Of a stretch of DNA of 33,584 nucleotides, positions 16,101 to 24,782 are shown one piece after another (the stretch's first letter is position 1; every line of letters starts with the position of its first letter). The stretch comes from JANRJY01 sp033763735. Its GTDB lineage: Bacteria > Bacteroidota > Bacteroidia > Cytophagales > UBA9547. The stretch spans positions 1 through 33,584 of the forward strand of contig JANRJY010000109.1 of assembly GCA_033763735.1 (NCBI GenBank). The letters run 5' to 3'. Position numbers and translations under genes: made by a program. The notes below the pieces were generated by a model that was given only the letters and a program-made list of their open reading frames with translations, was not told where the DNA came from and ran no database searches.

Positions 16101-16338
16101 ATACACCCGGTACATTATTCAAAGCCCTTTCTATTGGGATAGTTACTTGCTGTTCAACTTCTTCAGCAGCTCTCCCTTCATATTTGGTTATTACTATTAC
16201 GTTGGTGTCAGAAATATCGGGATAAGCCTCAATTTTAAGCAAAGTATACACCCATAATCCAAGCCCAAACACGAAAATAGTGCTTAGAATAACTATGATT
16301 CCATGTCGAATTGAAAATGATATTATTTTATCAATCAT
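13126..16338 (-). CDS. czcA: Heavy-metal efflux RND transporter, CzcA family
   Basis: A 1070-residue inner-membrane proton/metal antiporter, the pump of a tripartite cation exporter. The N-terminus MIDKIISFSIRHGIIVILSTIFVFGLGLWVY is TM1. The proton-relay motif AIDFGIIVDGACIMVEHL has Asp399, Asp405 and Glu412 at positions equivalent to CzcA D402, D408 and E415, which indicates the divalent-cation (Co/Zn/Cd/Ni) class rather than Cus-type monovalent pumps. Periplasmic porter domains and repeated TM bundles fill the rest, ending YRFAVKKLKKE. It is the third gene of czcC-czcB-czcA, 12 bases after czcB. The exact metal is not deducible. Confidence 0.92.
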   Translation of the reverse strand: MIDKIISFSIRHGIIVILSTIFVFGLGLWVYTLLKIEAYPDISDTNVIVITKYEGRAAEEVEQQVTIPIERALNNVPGVLDRRSRTIFGLSVVQLTFQENVTDFYARQYVAEKLQYAELPDGVTPELGPLTSPTGEVYRYVLQGNENFTPMDIRTFNDWTIRPKLLQVPGIADISTFGGPIKQFQVLTSPERMRKYNMTVKQLIDAIEENNLNTGGNIIERGGQGFAVRGIGAIKSLRDLENIVIASTNGVPIFLRDVASVEIAPPSPSGIMGYTIPDSNINVDAGTEGIILLKRGENANEVLNALNEKIEEVKSELPEGIKLHILYDRSNLIKYTLSTVSRTLVEGITIVVIILILFLGSFRSAIVVAITIPISLLFAFILMKITGIPANLLSLGAIDFGIIVDGACIMVEHLIRTIKTAKPEQRKLGIFNFAEHSAQEIGKEIFFSVTIIILAYLPLFTLQRVEGKLFSPMAFTLSYAILGSMLCALTIIPVLISFVYKKRFENLEYDFNKNRNILFGFFGKLFKKKEVELLKKPSYNIYEWFLDKFLSIPYSGIALTFVIVFLCGFLGMRMGSEFLPPLDEGSIFLRCNLPSGISIKESAKISPPIRKIICNHPQVKNVFTQTGRNDDGTDPFGANRTEILVDLKDYSTWVNDTSKHDLTNKIKLELEKEFQGAYFSYGQPIIDQVTEIVNGSAADLAITVGYDSLPRTREIANQIAKTISQLRGASEVGIEQEGPQAQIVVEIKRENAARYGINISDIQLMIEAAIGGKTISTVYEGTKRFDLVIRFLPENRNTIDAIRKMLVPSLNGSRVPMSELAEIKMIDGQTNIYRIESKRIITVRSNIRGRDQAGFAAEASEKIKEMNIPHDVKIGLGGQFENLTRASKQLAIVIPLTLLIISIVLYFMYRNISDTLMTILCLPFGIFGGVSALLIRGYYFNVSAGVGFVSLFGVSVMAGVLLISAYSKALIHETVSVNETKDFESMKKHLKNVIIVTSNEQIRPILMMITVAMIGLLPAATSKGIGSDIQRPLSTVIIGGLISCLVLVPVLLPNVYYRFAVKKLKKEFSN

Positions 16339-16350
16339 TTATTAGGATGG

Positions 16351-17313
16351 TTAATATCCAAAACTCAATCCTTTGAGCAACATTGCTCCTTCAGAAATAA
16401 TTGTGTCCCCAACAGCAATCCCTTTCAAAACAACAAGACTATTTCCTATTTGACTTTCTGTAACAACAGGCACTCTTTTCACAATTCGACCATTTTTTCT
16501 GAAAATATAGTTTCTTCCTTGAACAGAAACTACGGCATTTGCTGGAACTGATAGTGCATTTTTCTCTTTTAAATTAAAACGTACCCTTGCATACATTCCT
16601 GAGCGAAACTTGTTGTCCTTGTTGGTAAGTATGATTCTGACATTAATGGTACGTGTGGCTGGGTCAAGCACTTCTCCCAATGCATCAATTCTTCCTTTGA
16701 ATTCTTCTCCGGGATATGATGTGAATTCGATTCCGCAGTTTTGACCTTTGCCTAAGCTATTAAGTACACTTTCAGGAACATCAGACATTAACCATACATA
16801 TCCGGGCTGGGCTCTTTGAAGTTCTTTAGGGTCAAATCCCAACATTCGAAATCTGCCTTCTTTTTCGGCAAGCTCTGTTGCAGCATCAGTTACACCGGTT
16901 TCTGCTTCCCGTAATTCTGCTCCCGTTGTGGCTTGATGTTCATACATATCCTGTACCCTGCGTAAATAATCCGTATCTTTTTTGTAATGTGCAATACTCG
17001 ACAAATAAGAGGTATATAACTGATTAAGTTCTTCATTTTCAAACAGAATGATAATACTTGCCTCAGGCATGGAAGGTTTTAATATACTTGCTACAATTGT
17101 AGCAGGAGCCAAATATTCGCCTTTTACCGAATCTTTGGTTATTACTGTAGTCGCAAAATGTGGGTTGAGCTTTTCAATAAATTCTATGGTTTCACCATTA
17201 TCTGAAACTATAGGTTTAAAATCTTTAGGTTTATCAGATTGGCTTTCATTTTTGATGTTGCATGAGTAAATAAAAATTATGAAAATCAAATATTTAAAAT
17301 TTCGCCTTAACAT
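16351..17313 (-). CDS. czcB: RND efflux periplasmic adaptor (CzcB/CusB type), lipoprotein
   Basis: A 320-residue membrane-fusion protein linking CzcA to the outer-membrane channel. Residues 1-18 (MLRRNFKYLIFIIFIYSC) end in a lipobox-like YSC, so Cys18 is probably lipidated. A helical hairpin spans about residues 88-148 (NELNQLY...TTGAELREAETGVTDAATELAEKEGRFRMLGFD). The beta-barrel segment GEEFKGRIDALGEVLDPATRTINVRI is the clearest family signature, followed by the membrane-proximal domain ending GLSFGY. It is somewhat shorter than the usual 350-400 residues, and the N-terminal lipoyl half looks reduced. It lies five bases after czcC. Confidence 0.88.
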   Translation of the reverse strand: MLRRNFKYLIFIIFIYSCNIKNESQSDKPKDFKPIVSDNGETIEFIEKLNPHFATTVITKDSVKGEYLAPATIVASILKPSMPEASIIILFENEELNQLYTSYLSSIAHYKKDTDYLRRVQDMYEHQATTGAELREAETGVTDAATELAEKEGRFRMLGFDPKELQRAQPGYVWLMSDVPESVLNSLGKGQNCGIEFTSYPGEEFKGRIDALGEVLDPATRTINVRIILTNKDNKFRSGMYARVRFNLKEKNALSVPANAVVSVQGRNYIFRKNGRIVKRVPVVTESQIGNSLVVLKGIAVGDTIISEGAMLLKGLSFGY

Positions 17314-17318
17314 TGTTT

Positions 17319-18563
17319 TTATAATTCATTAATTAATCCGGATGCATATAGCAATGTTAAGTAACTTTTGCGATAAGCTAACACTTCGTCATAATATTTC
17401 TTTTTGGTTTCCAATGCGGTTCTTTGTGCTTCAAGAAAGTCAATTATAGTGGTATTTCCTTTTAAATATCTATATTTAACGGTGCTTAATACTGTTTCTG
17501 ATTGAATCATAATGTTTTGAAATCGTTGCAAATTGCCTTTACTGATAACATATGCATTGTAACTATTTTGAACATCAGTTAAAATACTTGTCTTAATAGC
17601 ATTAACTCTGCTTTCGGTTTGTTTTAAAATTGATTTAGATCTTTCAATATTTCCTTGGTTTCTGTCAAATATTGGTAATTGAATTCCTGCTATAAATCCT
17701 ATATATGGTACCGCATTTTGCGGATTAAAGAAAGTGGCTCCATACAAGTTAGGATAAACCAAGGCTTCTTGCAAATTTTGATTGCTTTTAGCAACTGTGA
17801 TTCCTATTTCAGCTGATTGTAGGTCGGTTCTATAACGAAGTGCTATTTTATTTAAGGAATCTAAATTAGGCAATTGTTGATTAAAAATAAATGGGTCATT
17901 TGGGTTAATTAATATGCTATCATTACTACCTGTGGCTACTTTAAGCCTACGGGTTTGGTTAATATATTGCTGTTCTATATCCCTGATTTGCAATGCATAT
18001 TGTTCTGAAAGAACAATCGTTCTAATTAATTCACTTTGTGTAATTACTTCATTTTTTAACCTGTTTTCATTAATTTCAACAAGGGTGTCAATATTGATTT
18101 TGGCTGATTGAATAATTTCCAGATTCGTTTGAAGTGCCCAAATATCTAACCATAAATTTGAAACATCATAAACAAGGTTTCTTTCAAATTCTAAAACATT
18201 ATTTTCTGTAAAACTCAAATTTTTTGTTGCAAAGTCAGTGGCAAGTTTTCTAATGGGTTTGAGTCGGAAAGGCATACCAATTTGATACCAAGTTTGGGTA
18301 TTATCCGGATGTAAAATTCCTGTATTATTGGCCCAATACTGTGATTGAGGAATCATATAGATTTGTGCCTGAAAATCAGGGTTTAAGCGAAGTTTAGCAG
18401 AAGTGATGTCCGACTTTGCAATTTCACTTTCATAGCGTTGCGTTCTTAAAAATGGATTGTTGGTTTTAGAGCGATTGATTGACTCCTGTAAAGTGATTAA
18501 AACCTGTCCTTTCAAATGAAGCGCAATCACTAGCAAAGTAATAGTAAACAGGATATTACGCAT
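17319..18563 (-). CDS. czcC: TolC-family outer-membrane channel (CzcC type)
   Basis: A 414-residue outer-membrane efflux protein. The signal peptide is about residues 1-19 (MRNILFTITLLVIALHLKG). The mature part has the duplicated OEP pattern of long helices with short barrel strands: SINRSKTNNPFLRTQRYESEIAKSDITSAKLRLNPDF in the first repeat and LRYRTDLQSAEIGITVAKSNQNLQEALVYPNL in the second, followed by FIAGIQLPIFDRNQGNIERSK. It is the first gene of the czcCBA operon, with a candidate -7 box 20 bases upstream. No metal-responsive regulator is adjacent. Confidence 0.9.
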   Translation of the reverse strand: MRNILFTITLLVIALHLKGQVLITLQESINRSKTNNPFLRTQRYESEIAKSDITSAKLRLNPDFQAQIYMIPQSQYWANNTGILHPDNTQTWYQIGMPFRLKPIRKLATDFATKNLSFTENNVLEFERNLVYDVSNLWLDIWALQTNLEIIQSAKINIDTLVEINENRLKNEVITQSELIRTIVLSEQYALQIRDIEQQYINQTRRLKVATGSNDSILINPNDPFIFNQQLPNLDSLNKIALRYRTDLQSAEIGITVAKSNQNLQEALVYPNLYGATFFNPQNAVPYIGFIAGIQLPIFDRNQGNIERSKSILKQTESRVNAIKTSILTDVQNSYNAYVISKGNLQRFQNIMIQSETVLSTVKYRYLKGNTTIIDFLEAQRTALETKKKYYDEVLAYRKSYLTLLYASGLINEL

Positions 18564-18583
18564 TGATTAATTACTCATTTTTT

Positions 18584-18591
18584 CAAAACTA
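18584..18591 (-). promoter_or_regulatory. Candidate -7 box of the czcCBA operon
   Basis: On the minus strand 18591-18584 reads TAGTTTTG, matching TAnnTTTG, 20 bases upstream of the czcC start codon. The -33 TTG element is not evident, which would fit a promoter needing an activator, but that is inference. Confidence 0.4.
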
Positions 18592-18831
18592 AGAATTAAA
18601 AATTGATTTTAAAAGAATGAAGAATATTCAGAAATGAATTTAGAGAATTATATGGTAATTTCAGTTATTCTGATTAATGTTTTTTAAAGTTTATTTCAAA
18701 TTGGAACTAAATGTTTTTCAAAGTTTATTCTTTACATTTATTTAAAAAGTGCTCGGCTAAAAATTGATAGATTTAAATTCAAATGCCATTAATACCCTCA
18801 TTGTTTTCCAAAATTAAATTTTAATTTATAC

Positions 18832-18839
18832 TACCTTTG
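18832..18839 (+). promoter_or_regulatory. Candidate -7 box of the FG-GAP protein gene
   Basis: TACCTTTG fits TAnnTTTG, 40 bases upstream of the TTG start at 18880. The nearest TTG upstream is 28 bases away, longer than the usual spacing. Confidence 0.4.
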
Positions 18840-18879
18840 GCTAGATTATTTGAATAATTATTGATGAATTTTAAAAAAT

Positions 18880-21132
18880 TTGATAAGGAAATTTAACCCA
18901 AACAATTTATTGCTAATTTTTATTATTGTAGCATATTCATTTGTTCATGCACAAATAAAATTTGACAACAAACTTCAATACGAAACCGGTCAACAAAACA
19001 TAGAGAGTGTCACCATCGCAGATATTAACAATGATTGTTTAAATGATGTTCTGATAATGAATAGTTTTGATCCTAATCCTCAAAATTCGAGAACAATTCA
19101 AATTTTTAGTCAAACAACTAGTGGCAATTTGATTTTGTCACAAAAGTTTTTTTACAAAATATCCAATTCGTATAGTTTCAGTTACAGCGTGGTAAAAGTA
19201 GGTGAGTTCAATAGTGATGGCAAAAAGGATATCGCGCTTACATTCAGAGATACCTTAAAAATAATATATCAAGATCCTTCAGGAATATTTACCAACTCAT
19301 TGACAATCAAGTCAGAAATTCCATATATACATTCAATGGATATAGGAGACATCAACCAAGATGGACTAACAGATATTGTTATCGGTGGAAAATCAAATAT
19401 TAGCAATGAGTTAACATTAAGTGTTTATTATCAGCAAACAAATGAATCATTTACTAAACAAAATTTTTCGATTAGCGGCAACTCTTTAACTCAGATCAAA
19501 CTAGCAAACGTAAATAACGATTGCATAAAGGACATCGTAGCTTTGACTGATATGGGTGTTTCGGTTGTGTATATTAAAACAGATCCTTCTAAGATAAGTT
19601 TAGTGAATAAAAAATATGAGCATACCAATTATTATAAAACATTCAATGGAATAGTTGTAGGCAGATACGGAAAAGACTTACATAATAGTATTTTTATTAC
19701 CACAGGAGGTAATAAAAGTGTGAATTACCAAATTGCAGTTGATAGCTCGGGCAAATTAAGTGACTCTTTTGCATATTTCGATGGAGGAGAAATTCCTAAA
19801 CAAATTGCCATGACCGATTTTAATAATGATGGATTAAATGAAATTGTAGTGGCGCATCAATCATGGAATTATTTTGATGTATTTAATGATTCAGCTTCAG
19901 TAAAATATAACAGAAATTTATATAAAAGCATTGAATACGGAACTACTAATTGTACTTCTATGGATGTGGGAGATTTGAATTTTGACGGTTTACCTGATAT
20001 CATCATCGGAAATACTGATAACAAATTTGAAGTTCATTATAATACTTCAAAACCTGTTGTGCCACTTTTAAATTATGCAATTGCTGTATTTTATGACTGT
20101 CAAACACTCAAAACTAAAAATATACCCAAGTATAGCTATTTTACTAAATCGCGTTTATTAACAGGCACAGGGTGTAATATTAGCATACTTGACTCCTTTA
20201 GAATTACTCAGAATTTTGAAACACGTTTCGGATTGGGAGATTCACTCTATTATACCACATACTGCAAGAAAAATCCTGTGTATATAAAGCAAAACGAAAC
20301 AATAAATGCAGGGATATTAAAGACTAGTGATACCGCTTTTTACAAAAGAGTATCACGAACTAGCTCATTTCCAAAAAGTAACTATTCAATTACAGGATTA
20401 AAAGAGATTTGTCTTAAACAATCTATAAGTTTGATATTAAAAACTGATTCTTTATTCAAATACGATGCGGTTTGGCATTGGAATTCGGATAGTTTAATAT
20501 CTAATAGTTTCACAATCAATAACTTGAATGAAGGAAAACATCAAATTCCCATTAAAGTGTTTATTAAAAATGATACTACATACTGCTCAAAAAATGACAC
20601 AATAAATGCAGTTGTCTATTCCTTACCGGTAGATATTTCAATTATTGGGAAAGACACCTTATGTGAAGGCGAAAAGCAAATTCCATATAACATTCAATCA
20701 GGTATAAATGGAATTCATAATTGGACTTTTGTAGGGATTGCTAATCCATCTATTGAAAATCAGTCAAATATCAATCTAGACATTAATGATGGTAATTCAT
20801 TCACTATTACTGCTCAAGAGCAGAACAATAATGGTTGTTATGGAAATATTGCGAGTAAAAATGTATTTGTTCGAAAGTTTAATGATTGTCTTATTTTCCC
20901 AAATGTAATCACACCAAATAACGATGGGGTTAATGATCAACTAACTTCTTATAATATTGAACTTTTCCCTGAAAACTCTTTAAAAATATATAACAGGTGG
21001 GGTTCAATAGTGTATCAAGCCAAAAATTATACCGGCATTTGGAGTCCGGTCAATCAATCCGATGGAATATATTACTATTTGTTTGAAACAAACAAAAAAA
21101 AGATAAATGGTTGGTTGGAATTGATTAGATGA
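18880..21132 (+). CDS. Secreted FG-GAP/VCBS repeat protein with T9SS type B sorting domain
   Basis: A 750-residue exported protein. A signal peptide (about 1-24, ending VHA) is followed by six calcium-binding VCBS/FG-GAP motifs of the DxNxDGxxD type (for example ADINNDCLNDV, GEFNSDGKKDI, GDINQDGLTDI, TDFNNDGLNEI, GDLNFDGLPDI), predicted to form a beta-propeller to about residue 400. A central Cys-containing region and an Ig-like or PKD-like segment follow. The last ~85 residues, from FPNVITPNNDGVNDQLTSYNIEL to the end, form a gliding-motility-associated C-terminal (CHU_C, type B) domain that directs T9SS export. The start is TTG: an in-frame stop lies at 18865 and no ATG is available. It is probably surface-attached; the ligand is unknown. 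Confidence 0.85.
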   Translation: MIRKFNPNNLLLIFIIVAYSFVHAQIKFDNKLQYETGQQNIESVTIADINNDCLNDVLIMNSFDPNPQNSRTIQIFSQTTSGNLILSQKFFYKISNSYSFSYSVVKVGEFNSDGKKDIALTFRDTLKIIYQDPSGIFTNSLTIKSEIPYIHSMDIGDINQDGLTDIVIGGKSNISNELTLSVYYQQTNESFTKQNFSISGNSLTQIKLANVNNDCIKDIVALTDMGVSVVYIKTDPSKISLVNKKYEHTNYYKTFNGIVVGRYGKDLHNSIFITTGGNKSVNYQIAVDSSGKLSDSFAYFDGGEIPKQIAMTDFNNDGLNEIVVAHQSWNYFDVFNDSASVKYNRNLYKSIEYGTTNCTSMDVGDLNFDGLPDIIIGNTDNKFEVHYNTSKPVVPLLNYAIAVFYDCQTLKTKNIPKYSYFTKSRLLTGTGCNISILDSFRITQNFETRFGLGDSLYYTTYCKKNPVYIKQNETINAGILKTSDTAFYKRVSRTSSFPKSNYSITGLKEICLKQSISLILKTDSLFKYDAVWHWNSDSLISNSFTINNLNEGKHQIPIKVFIKNDTTYCSKNDTINAVVYSLPVDISIIGKDTLCEGEKQIPYNIQSGINGIHNWTFVGIANPSIENQSNINLDINDGNSFTITAQEQNNNGCYGNIASKNVFVRKFNDCLIFPNVITPNNDGVNDQLTSYNIELFPENSLKIYNRWGSIVYQAKNYTGIWSPVNQSDGIYYYLFETNKKKINGWLELIR

Positions 21133-21278
21133 TACATTAGCATCGTATTAAAGTGAATCGTATGCATTCAATCTTAAACAATTCTTTCAACAAGATTATA
21201 GTGGAATAATCATCAGAACATTCCTTTCTCTTATATTCGCACTTTCTTTTGCAATAATAGTGCTCATATAACATTACC

Positions 21279-24254
21279 ATGACCGAATACCGCCCTCAAG
21301 AAATAGAGAAAAAGTGGCAAGCATTTTGGAAACAAAATCAAACTTTTAAAACTGAGTTTCCTTCTCAAAAGCCCAAGTATTATGTTTTGGACATGTTTCC
21401 TTATCCGTCCGGAGCGGGATTGCATGTAGGCCATCCACTTGGTTATATTGCTACTGACATTGTAGCTCGTTATAAAAGATTAAAGGGTTATAATGTATTG
21501 CACCCAATGGGATACGATTCATTTGGACTTCCTGCCGAACAATATGCGGTCCAAACCGGACAACATCCTGCTGTTACTACAGAAAACAATATCAATCGAT
21601 ATCGTGAACAAATGGATAATATAGGCTTCAGTTACGACTGGAGTAGGGAAGTGCGTACTTCTGATCCTACCTATTACAAATGGACACAATGGATTTTTAT
21701 TCAACTGTTTAATCATTGGTATAACAGAATTTCAGACAAAGCAGAACCAATTGAAACCTTAATTGCCATTTTTGAAAAAGATGGCAATAAAAAATACTCA
21801 GCTATTGGAGGGGGTGCTGCCTGTGATGCTGATATAGAGATATTTACAGCAGATCAATGGTATAAATATTCTGATAAAGAAAAATATGCCATAACCTTGA
21901 AATACAGACTTGCATACCAATCCAACTCAATTGTGAACTGGTGTCCACAGTTAGGTACCGTATTGGCCAATGAAGAAGTCAAAGATGGTGTTTCTGAGAG
22001 AGGAGGATATCCGGTAATTCGCAAAGAAATGCCACAATGGAGCCTAAGAATAACTGCCTATGCAGATAGATTAATTAATGATTTGGATTTGGTTGATTGG
22101 CCTGATCCTATCAAGGAACAACAAAGAAATTGGATTGGCAAATCGAAAGGATGCATGTTGGAATTCAAAATTCAGAATTCGGATGCTAAAATAGAAGTAT
22201 TTACTACTCGGGTAGACACTATTTACGGTGTGACATACTTAACTTTGGCTCCTGAACACGAATTGGTTGACCAAATTACTACTCCTGATCAGAAGGAAAA
22301 CATCGCTAAGTATATTCTCTATGCCAAAAACAAATCAGAACGCGATCGTCAGGCGGATGTCAAAACGGTAACAGGGGCATTTACAGGCGCTTATGCCATC
22401 AATCCATTGAATGGCGCACTCATACCCATTTGGATTGGCGAATATGTTCTTGCGGGATATGGAACAGGAGCTGTAATGGCAGTGCCAAGTTCTGATACAA
22501 GAGATTATGCCTTTGCAAAACATTTTAACCTACCGATCATTGCTGTACAAGAGGGATCGCACACAGATATTACTAAAGAAGATTTCGACCCGAAGGCAGG
22601 AACTATGATTAATTCCGATTTTTTGAACGGAATGGCAGTGCCTCAAGCATTGGAGGCAATGACTCGTAAAGTTGAAGAATTGGGGGTTGGATATGGTAAG
22701 TACAACTACAAAATCAGAGATGCTATATTCAGTCGTCAACGATATTGGGGCGAACCCATCCCTGTTTTTTACAAAGATGGCATGCCATATGTATTGAAAG
22801 AGAGTGAATTGCCGCTTGAACTTCCTAAGATAGATGCATACAAACCTACCGAAACTGGTGAGCCGCCATTGGCAAGAGCTGAAGGTTGGAAATATGAAAC
22901 CAGTACCATGCCGGGTTGGGCAGGTTCCAGTTGGTATTTTATCAGATACATGGACAATACCAATGACAAAGAATTTGCTTCAAAAGAAGCTATAGACTAT
23001 TGGCAAGAAGTAGATTTGTATTTGGGAGGAAGCGAACATGCTACCGGACATTTGTTGTACAGCAGATTTTGGCAAAAGTTTTTGTATGATTTGGGTAAAG
23101 TAAAAACCAAAGAATATGCCAAAAAATTGATTAATCAGGGGATGATTAGTGGAGTATCTCAAAAAATTCTAACTGTATCAGGACCAATTTTTGATAATGA
23201 TGGATCGAAAAAATCTATTCATGAAACAAATACTATATACACTGGTCATAATAACGAACAAGTAATAACCATTGGTGATATGACTGCTTCAGTTTACTAC
23301 AGTTATGATTATTTCAGTAAAATTGAAGATTATATTAGTCAAAATCCCGATAAAAATTATCGTTTAATTCCTGTCAATATAAACATTGTTTCCAACAATG
23401 ATTTTAACACTGGTATTTTAGATATCAATGAATTTTTAAAAGATGAAAATTATGGCAAAAACAAAGTTTTAATTGTAAAAAATGGTTATTGGAAAAATTC
23501 TAAATTTCATCTTTTTAAAGATGAACCTATTTCTGATCCAATACCATTTTTAACAAAATCAGAAGTTGAAAAAATGTCCAAATCCAAATTCAACGTAGTC
23601 AATCCTGATGATGTAATCAATCAATATGGAGCGGATACATTACGATTGTTTGAAATGTTTTTGGGTCCATTGGAAATGTCAAAACCTTGGAACACAGCGA
23701 GCATTAGTGGGGTATCACGCTTTCTAAGAAATGTATGGCGATTGTTCTATGATGACAAAGGAAATTGGGTAGTAACAGAAGGAAATCCGGACGAAAAATC
23801 CCTAAGAATTTTGCATAAAACCATTAAAAAAATAGAAGAAGATATTGAGCGTTTTTCATTCAATACTTCGGTAAGTACTTTTATGGTTTGTGTTAATGAA
23901 TTAAATGACCTAAAATGCCATAACAAGCAAGTATTGAGCGACTTATTGATCCTTATGACTTCATATGCGCCACACATTACAGAAGAGCTTTGGAGCAAGC
24001 TTGGCAATACTAAATCAATCGCGTATGCCACTTTTCCAACATTCAATCCTGACTATTTGGTTGAAAATTCATACGAATATCCAATATCCATCAATGGCAA
24101 ATTGAGACACAAAATGTCATTTAGCTTGGATACGCTTCCTGCCGATGTGGAAAAAGAAGTGCTTGCATCACAGGAAATAGTAAAATGGACAGAAGGTAAA
24201 GCACCTAAAAAAGTAATAGTAGTACCTGGCCGAATTGTGAATATAGTACTCTAA
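21279..24254 (+). CDS. leuS: Leucyl-tRNA synthetase
   Basis: Charges tRNA-Leu with leucine in the cytoplasm. The 991-residue class I synthetase has the HIGH-type motif HVGH (49-52), a CP1 editing domain with the T-rich TTRVDTIYGVTYL segment and VPSSDTRDYAFA, and KMSKS at 765-769. An anticodon-binding domain and a C-terminal part follow, ending VVVPGRIVNIVL. Compared with the ~860-residue E. coli enzyme there are two insertions: residues ~147-200 (KAEPIETLIAIFEKDG...) and a large one of about 130 residues just before KMSKS (23145-23565), both also typical of Bacteroidota. The second insert is notably AT-rich and Asn-rich. gatC follows after 119 bases. Confidence 0.97.
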   Translation: MTEYRPQEIEKKWQAFWKQNQTFKTEFPSQKPKYYVLDMFPYPSGAGLHVGHPLGYIATDIVARYKRLKGYNVLHPMGYDSFGLPAEQYAVQTGQHPAVTTENNINRYREQMDNIGFSYDWSREVRTSDPTYYKWTQWIFIQLFNHWYNRISDKAEPIETLIAIFEKDGNKKYSAIGGGAACDADIEIFTADQWYKYSDKEKYAITLKYRLAYQSNSIVNWCPQLGTVLANEEVKDGVSERGGYPVIRKEMPQWSLRITAYADRLINDLDLVDWPDPIKEQQRNWIGKSKGCMLEFKIQNSDAKIEVFTTRVDTIYGVTYLTLAPEHELVDQITTPDQKENIAKYILYAKNKSERDRQADVKTVTGAFTGAYAINPLNGALIPIWIGEYVLAGYGTGAVMAVPSSDTRDYAFAKHFNLPIIAVQEGSHTDITKEDFDPKAGTMINSDFLNGMAVPQALEAMTRKVEELGVGYGKYNYKIRDAIFSRQRYWGEPIPVFYKDGMPYVLKESELPLELPKIDAYKPTETGEPPLARAEGWKYETSTMPGWAGSSWYFIRYMDNTNDKEFASKEAIDYWQEVDLYLGGSEHATGHLLYSRFWQKFLYDLGKVKTKEYAKKLINQGMISGVSQKILTVSGPIFDNDGSKKSIHETNTIYTGHNNEQVITIGDMTASVYYSYDYFSKIEDYISQNPDKNYRLIPVNINIVSNNDFNTGILDINEFLKDENYGKNKVLIVKNGYWKNSKFHLFKDEPISDPIPFLTKSEVEKMSKSKFNVVNPDDVINQYGADTLRLFEMFLGPLEMSKPWNTASISGVSRFLRNVWRLFYDDKGNWVVTEGNPDEKSLRILHKTIKKIEEDIERFSFNTSVSTFMVCVNELNDLKCHNKQVLSDLLILMTSYAPHITEELWSKLGNTKSIAYATFPTFNPDYLVENSYEYPISINGKLRHKMSFSLDTLPADVEKEVLASQEIVKWTEGKAPKKVIVVPGRIVNIVL
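23145..23568 (+). other. Enlarged leucine-specific insert within leuS
   Basis: Between the catalytic-domain end NQGMISG and EKMSKS lie about 140 codons that are rich in Asn, Tyr, Ile and Lys and visibly more AT-rich than the flanks. In bacterial LeuRS a leucine-specific domain occupies this position, so this is probably an expanded version of it rather than foreign DNA. The reading frame is intact. Confidence 0.5.
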
Positions 24255-24261
24255 ATAGTAA

Positions 24262-24296
24262 TTACTAATGTATAATGATTAACGAGTAATGATAAA
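24262..24296. repeat. AT-rich word shared around gatC
   Basis: ATAATGATTAA occurs at 24272-24282 and again at 24686-24696, in each case within related sequence (aatgtataatgattaac and aatgcataatgattaat). These flank gatC on both sides. Also CATCAACT is repeated just before gatC (near 24343-24358). They are probably low-complexity intergenic repeats; no function is supported. Confidence 0.3.
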
Positions 24297-24373
24297 TTCA
24301 GACTAAATCATAAAACCATTTCTAAACTCTTAACTTTAAACTCATCAACTCATCAACTCATTAACTTAAAAAA

Positions 24374-24661
24374 ATGAAAATAGATCAAGAAACCGTAAAG
24401 AAAATTGCTCATTTATCCCGTTTGGAATATACTGATGCTGAAGAAAAAGAACTGGTTAAGGAATTGTCCAAAATATTGGATTGGATGGATGAACTTAATG
24501 AGGTTGACACAACTAATGTAGAACCACTCATTCATATGTCGGCTGAATTAAATGTGTTTAGAGAAGACAAAGTAGGGGAGCACCTCGATCATAAAAAGGC
24601 ATTACTCAATGCACCTAAAAAAGATTCTGATTATTTCAGAGTACCAAAGGTGATTGAATAA
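24374..24661 (+). CDS. gatC: Aspartyl/glutamyl-tRNA amidotransferase subunit C
   Basis: The small subunit of the GatCAB complex, which converts Glu-tRNA(Gln) and Asp-tRNA(Asn) to the amidated forms. The 95 residues match the family: MKIDQETVKKIAHLSRLEYTDAEEKELVKELSKILDWMDELNEVDTTNVEPLIH, then NVFREDKVGEHLDHKKALLNAPKKDSDYFRVPKVIE, where N-A-P-x...F-x-VPKV is the conserved C-terminus. gatA and gatB are not in the window. It stands between leuS and an unknown membrane/TPR gene, separated by 119 and 121 bases of AT-rich DNA. Confidence 0.95.
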   Translation: MKIDQETVKKIAHLSRLEYTDAEEKELVKELSKILDWMDELNEVDTTNVEPLIHMSAELNVFREDKVGEHLDHKKALLNAPKKDSDYFRVPKVIE

Positions 24662-24782
24662 AATTTAACGATTAATGTGTAATGCATAATGATTAATACA
24701 AGGAGTTGTTTTCATATTATGTTATTCCATTTAAGTACATTTAATTTTAACAATTACTCATTAATAATTAATAATTAAAAAA

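Larger units (their letters stand above)
18564..18879. other. Divergent intergenic region, promoters only
   Basis: A very AT-rich 316-base stretch between czcC (minus) and the FG-GAP protein gene (plus). It holds the -7 boxes at 18584-18591 (minus) and 18832-18839 (plus). I see no RNA gene, repeat or terminator, and no operator that I can name. Confidence 0.5.

Noticed and set aside
13271..16257. Several plus-strand frames across czcA (for example 15074-15520)
   Set aside because: They are shadows of the large minus-strand RND pump gene, with no start signals or domains.
22335..24046. Minus-strand frames inside leuS
   Set aside because: They are shadows of leuS, whose frame is intact and fully explained.
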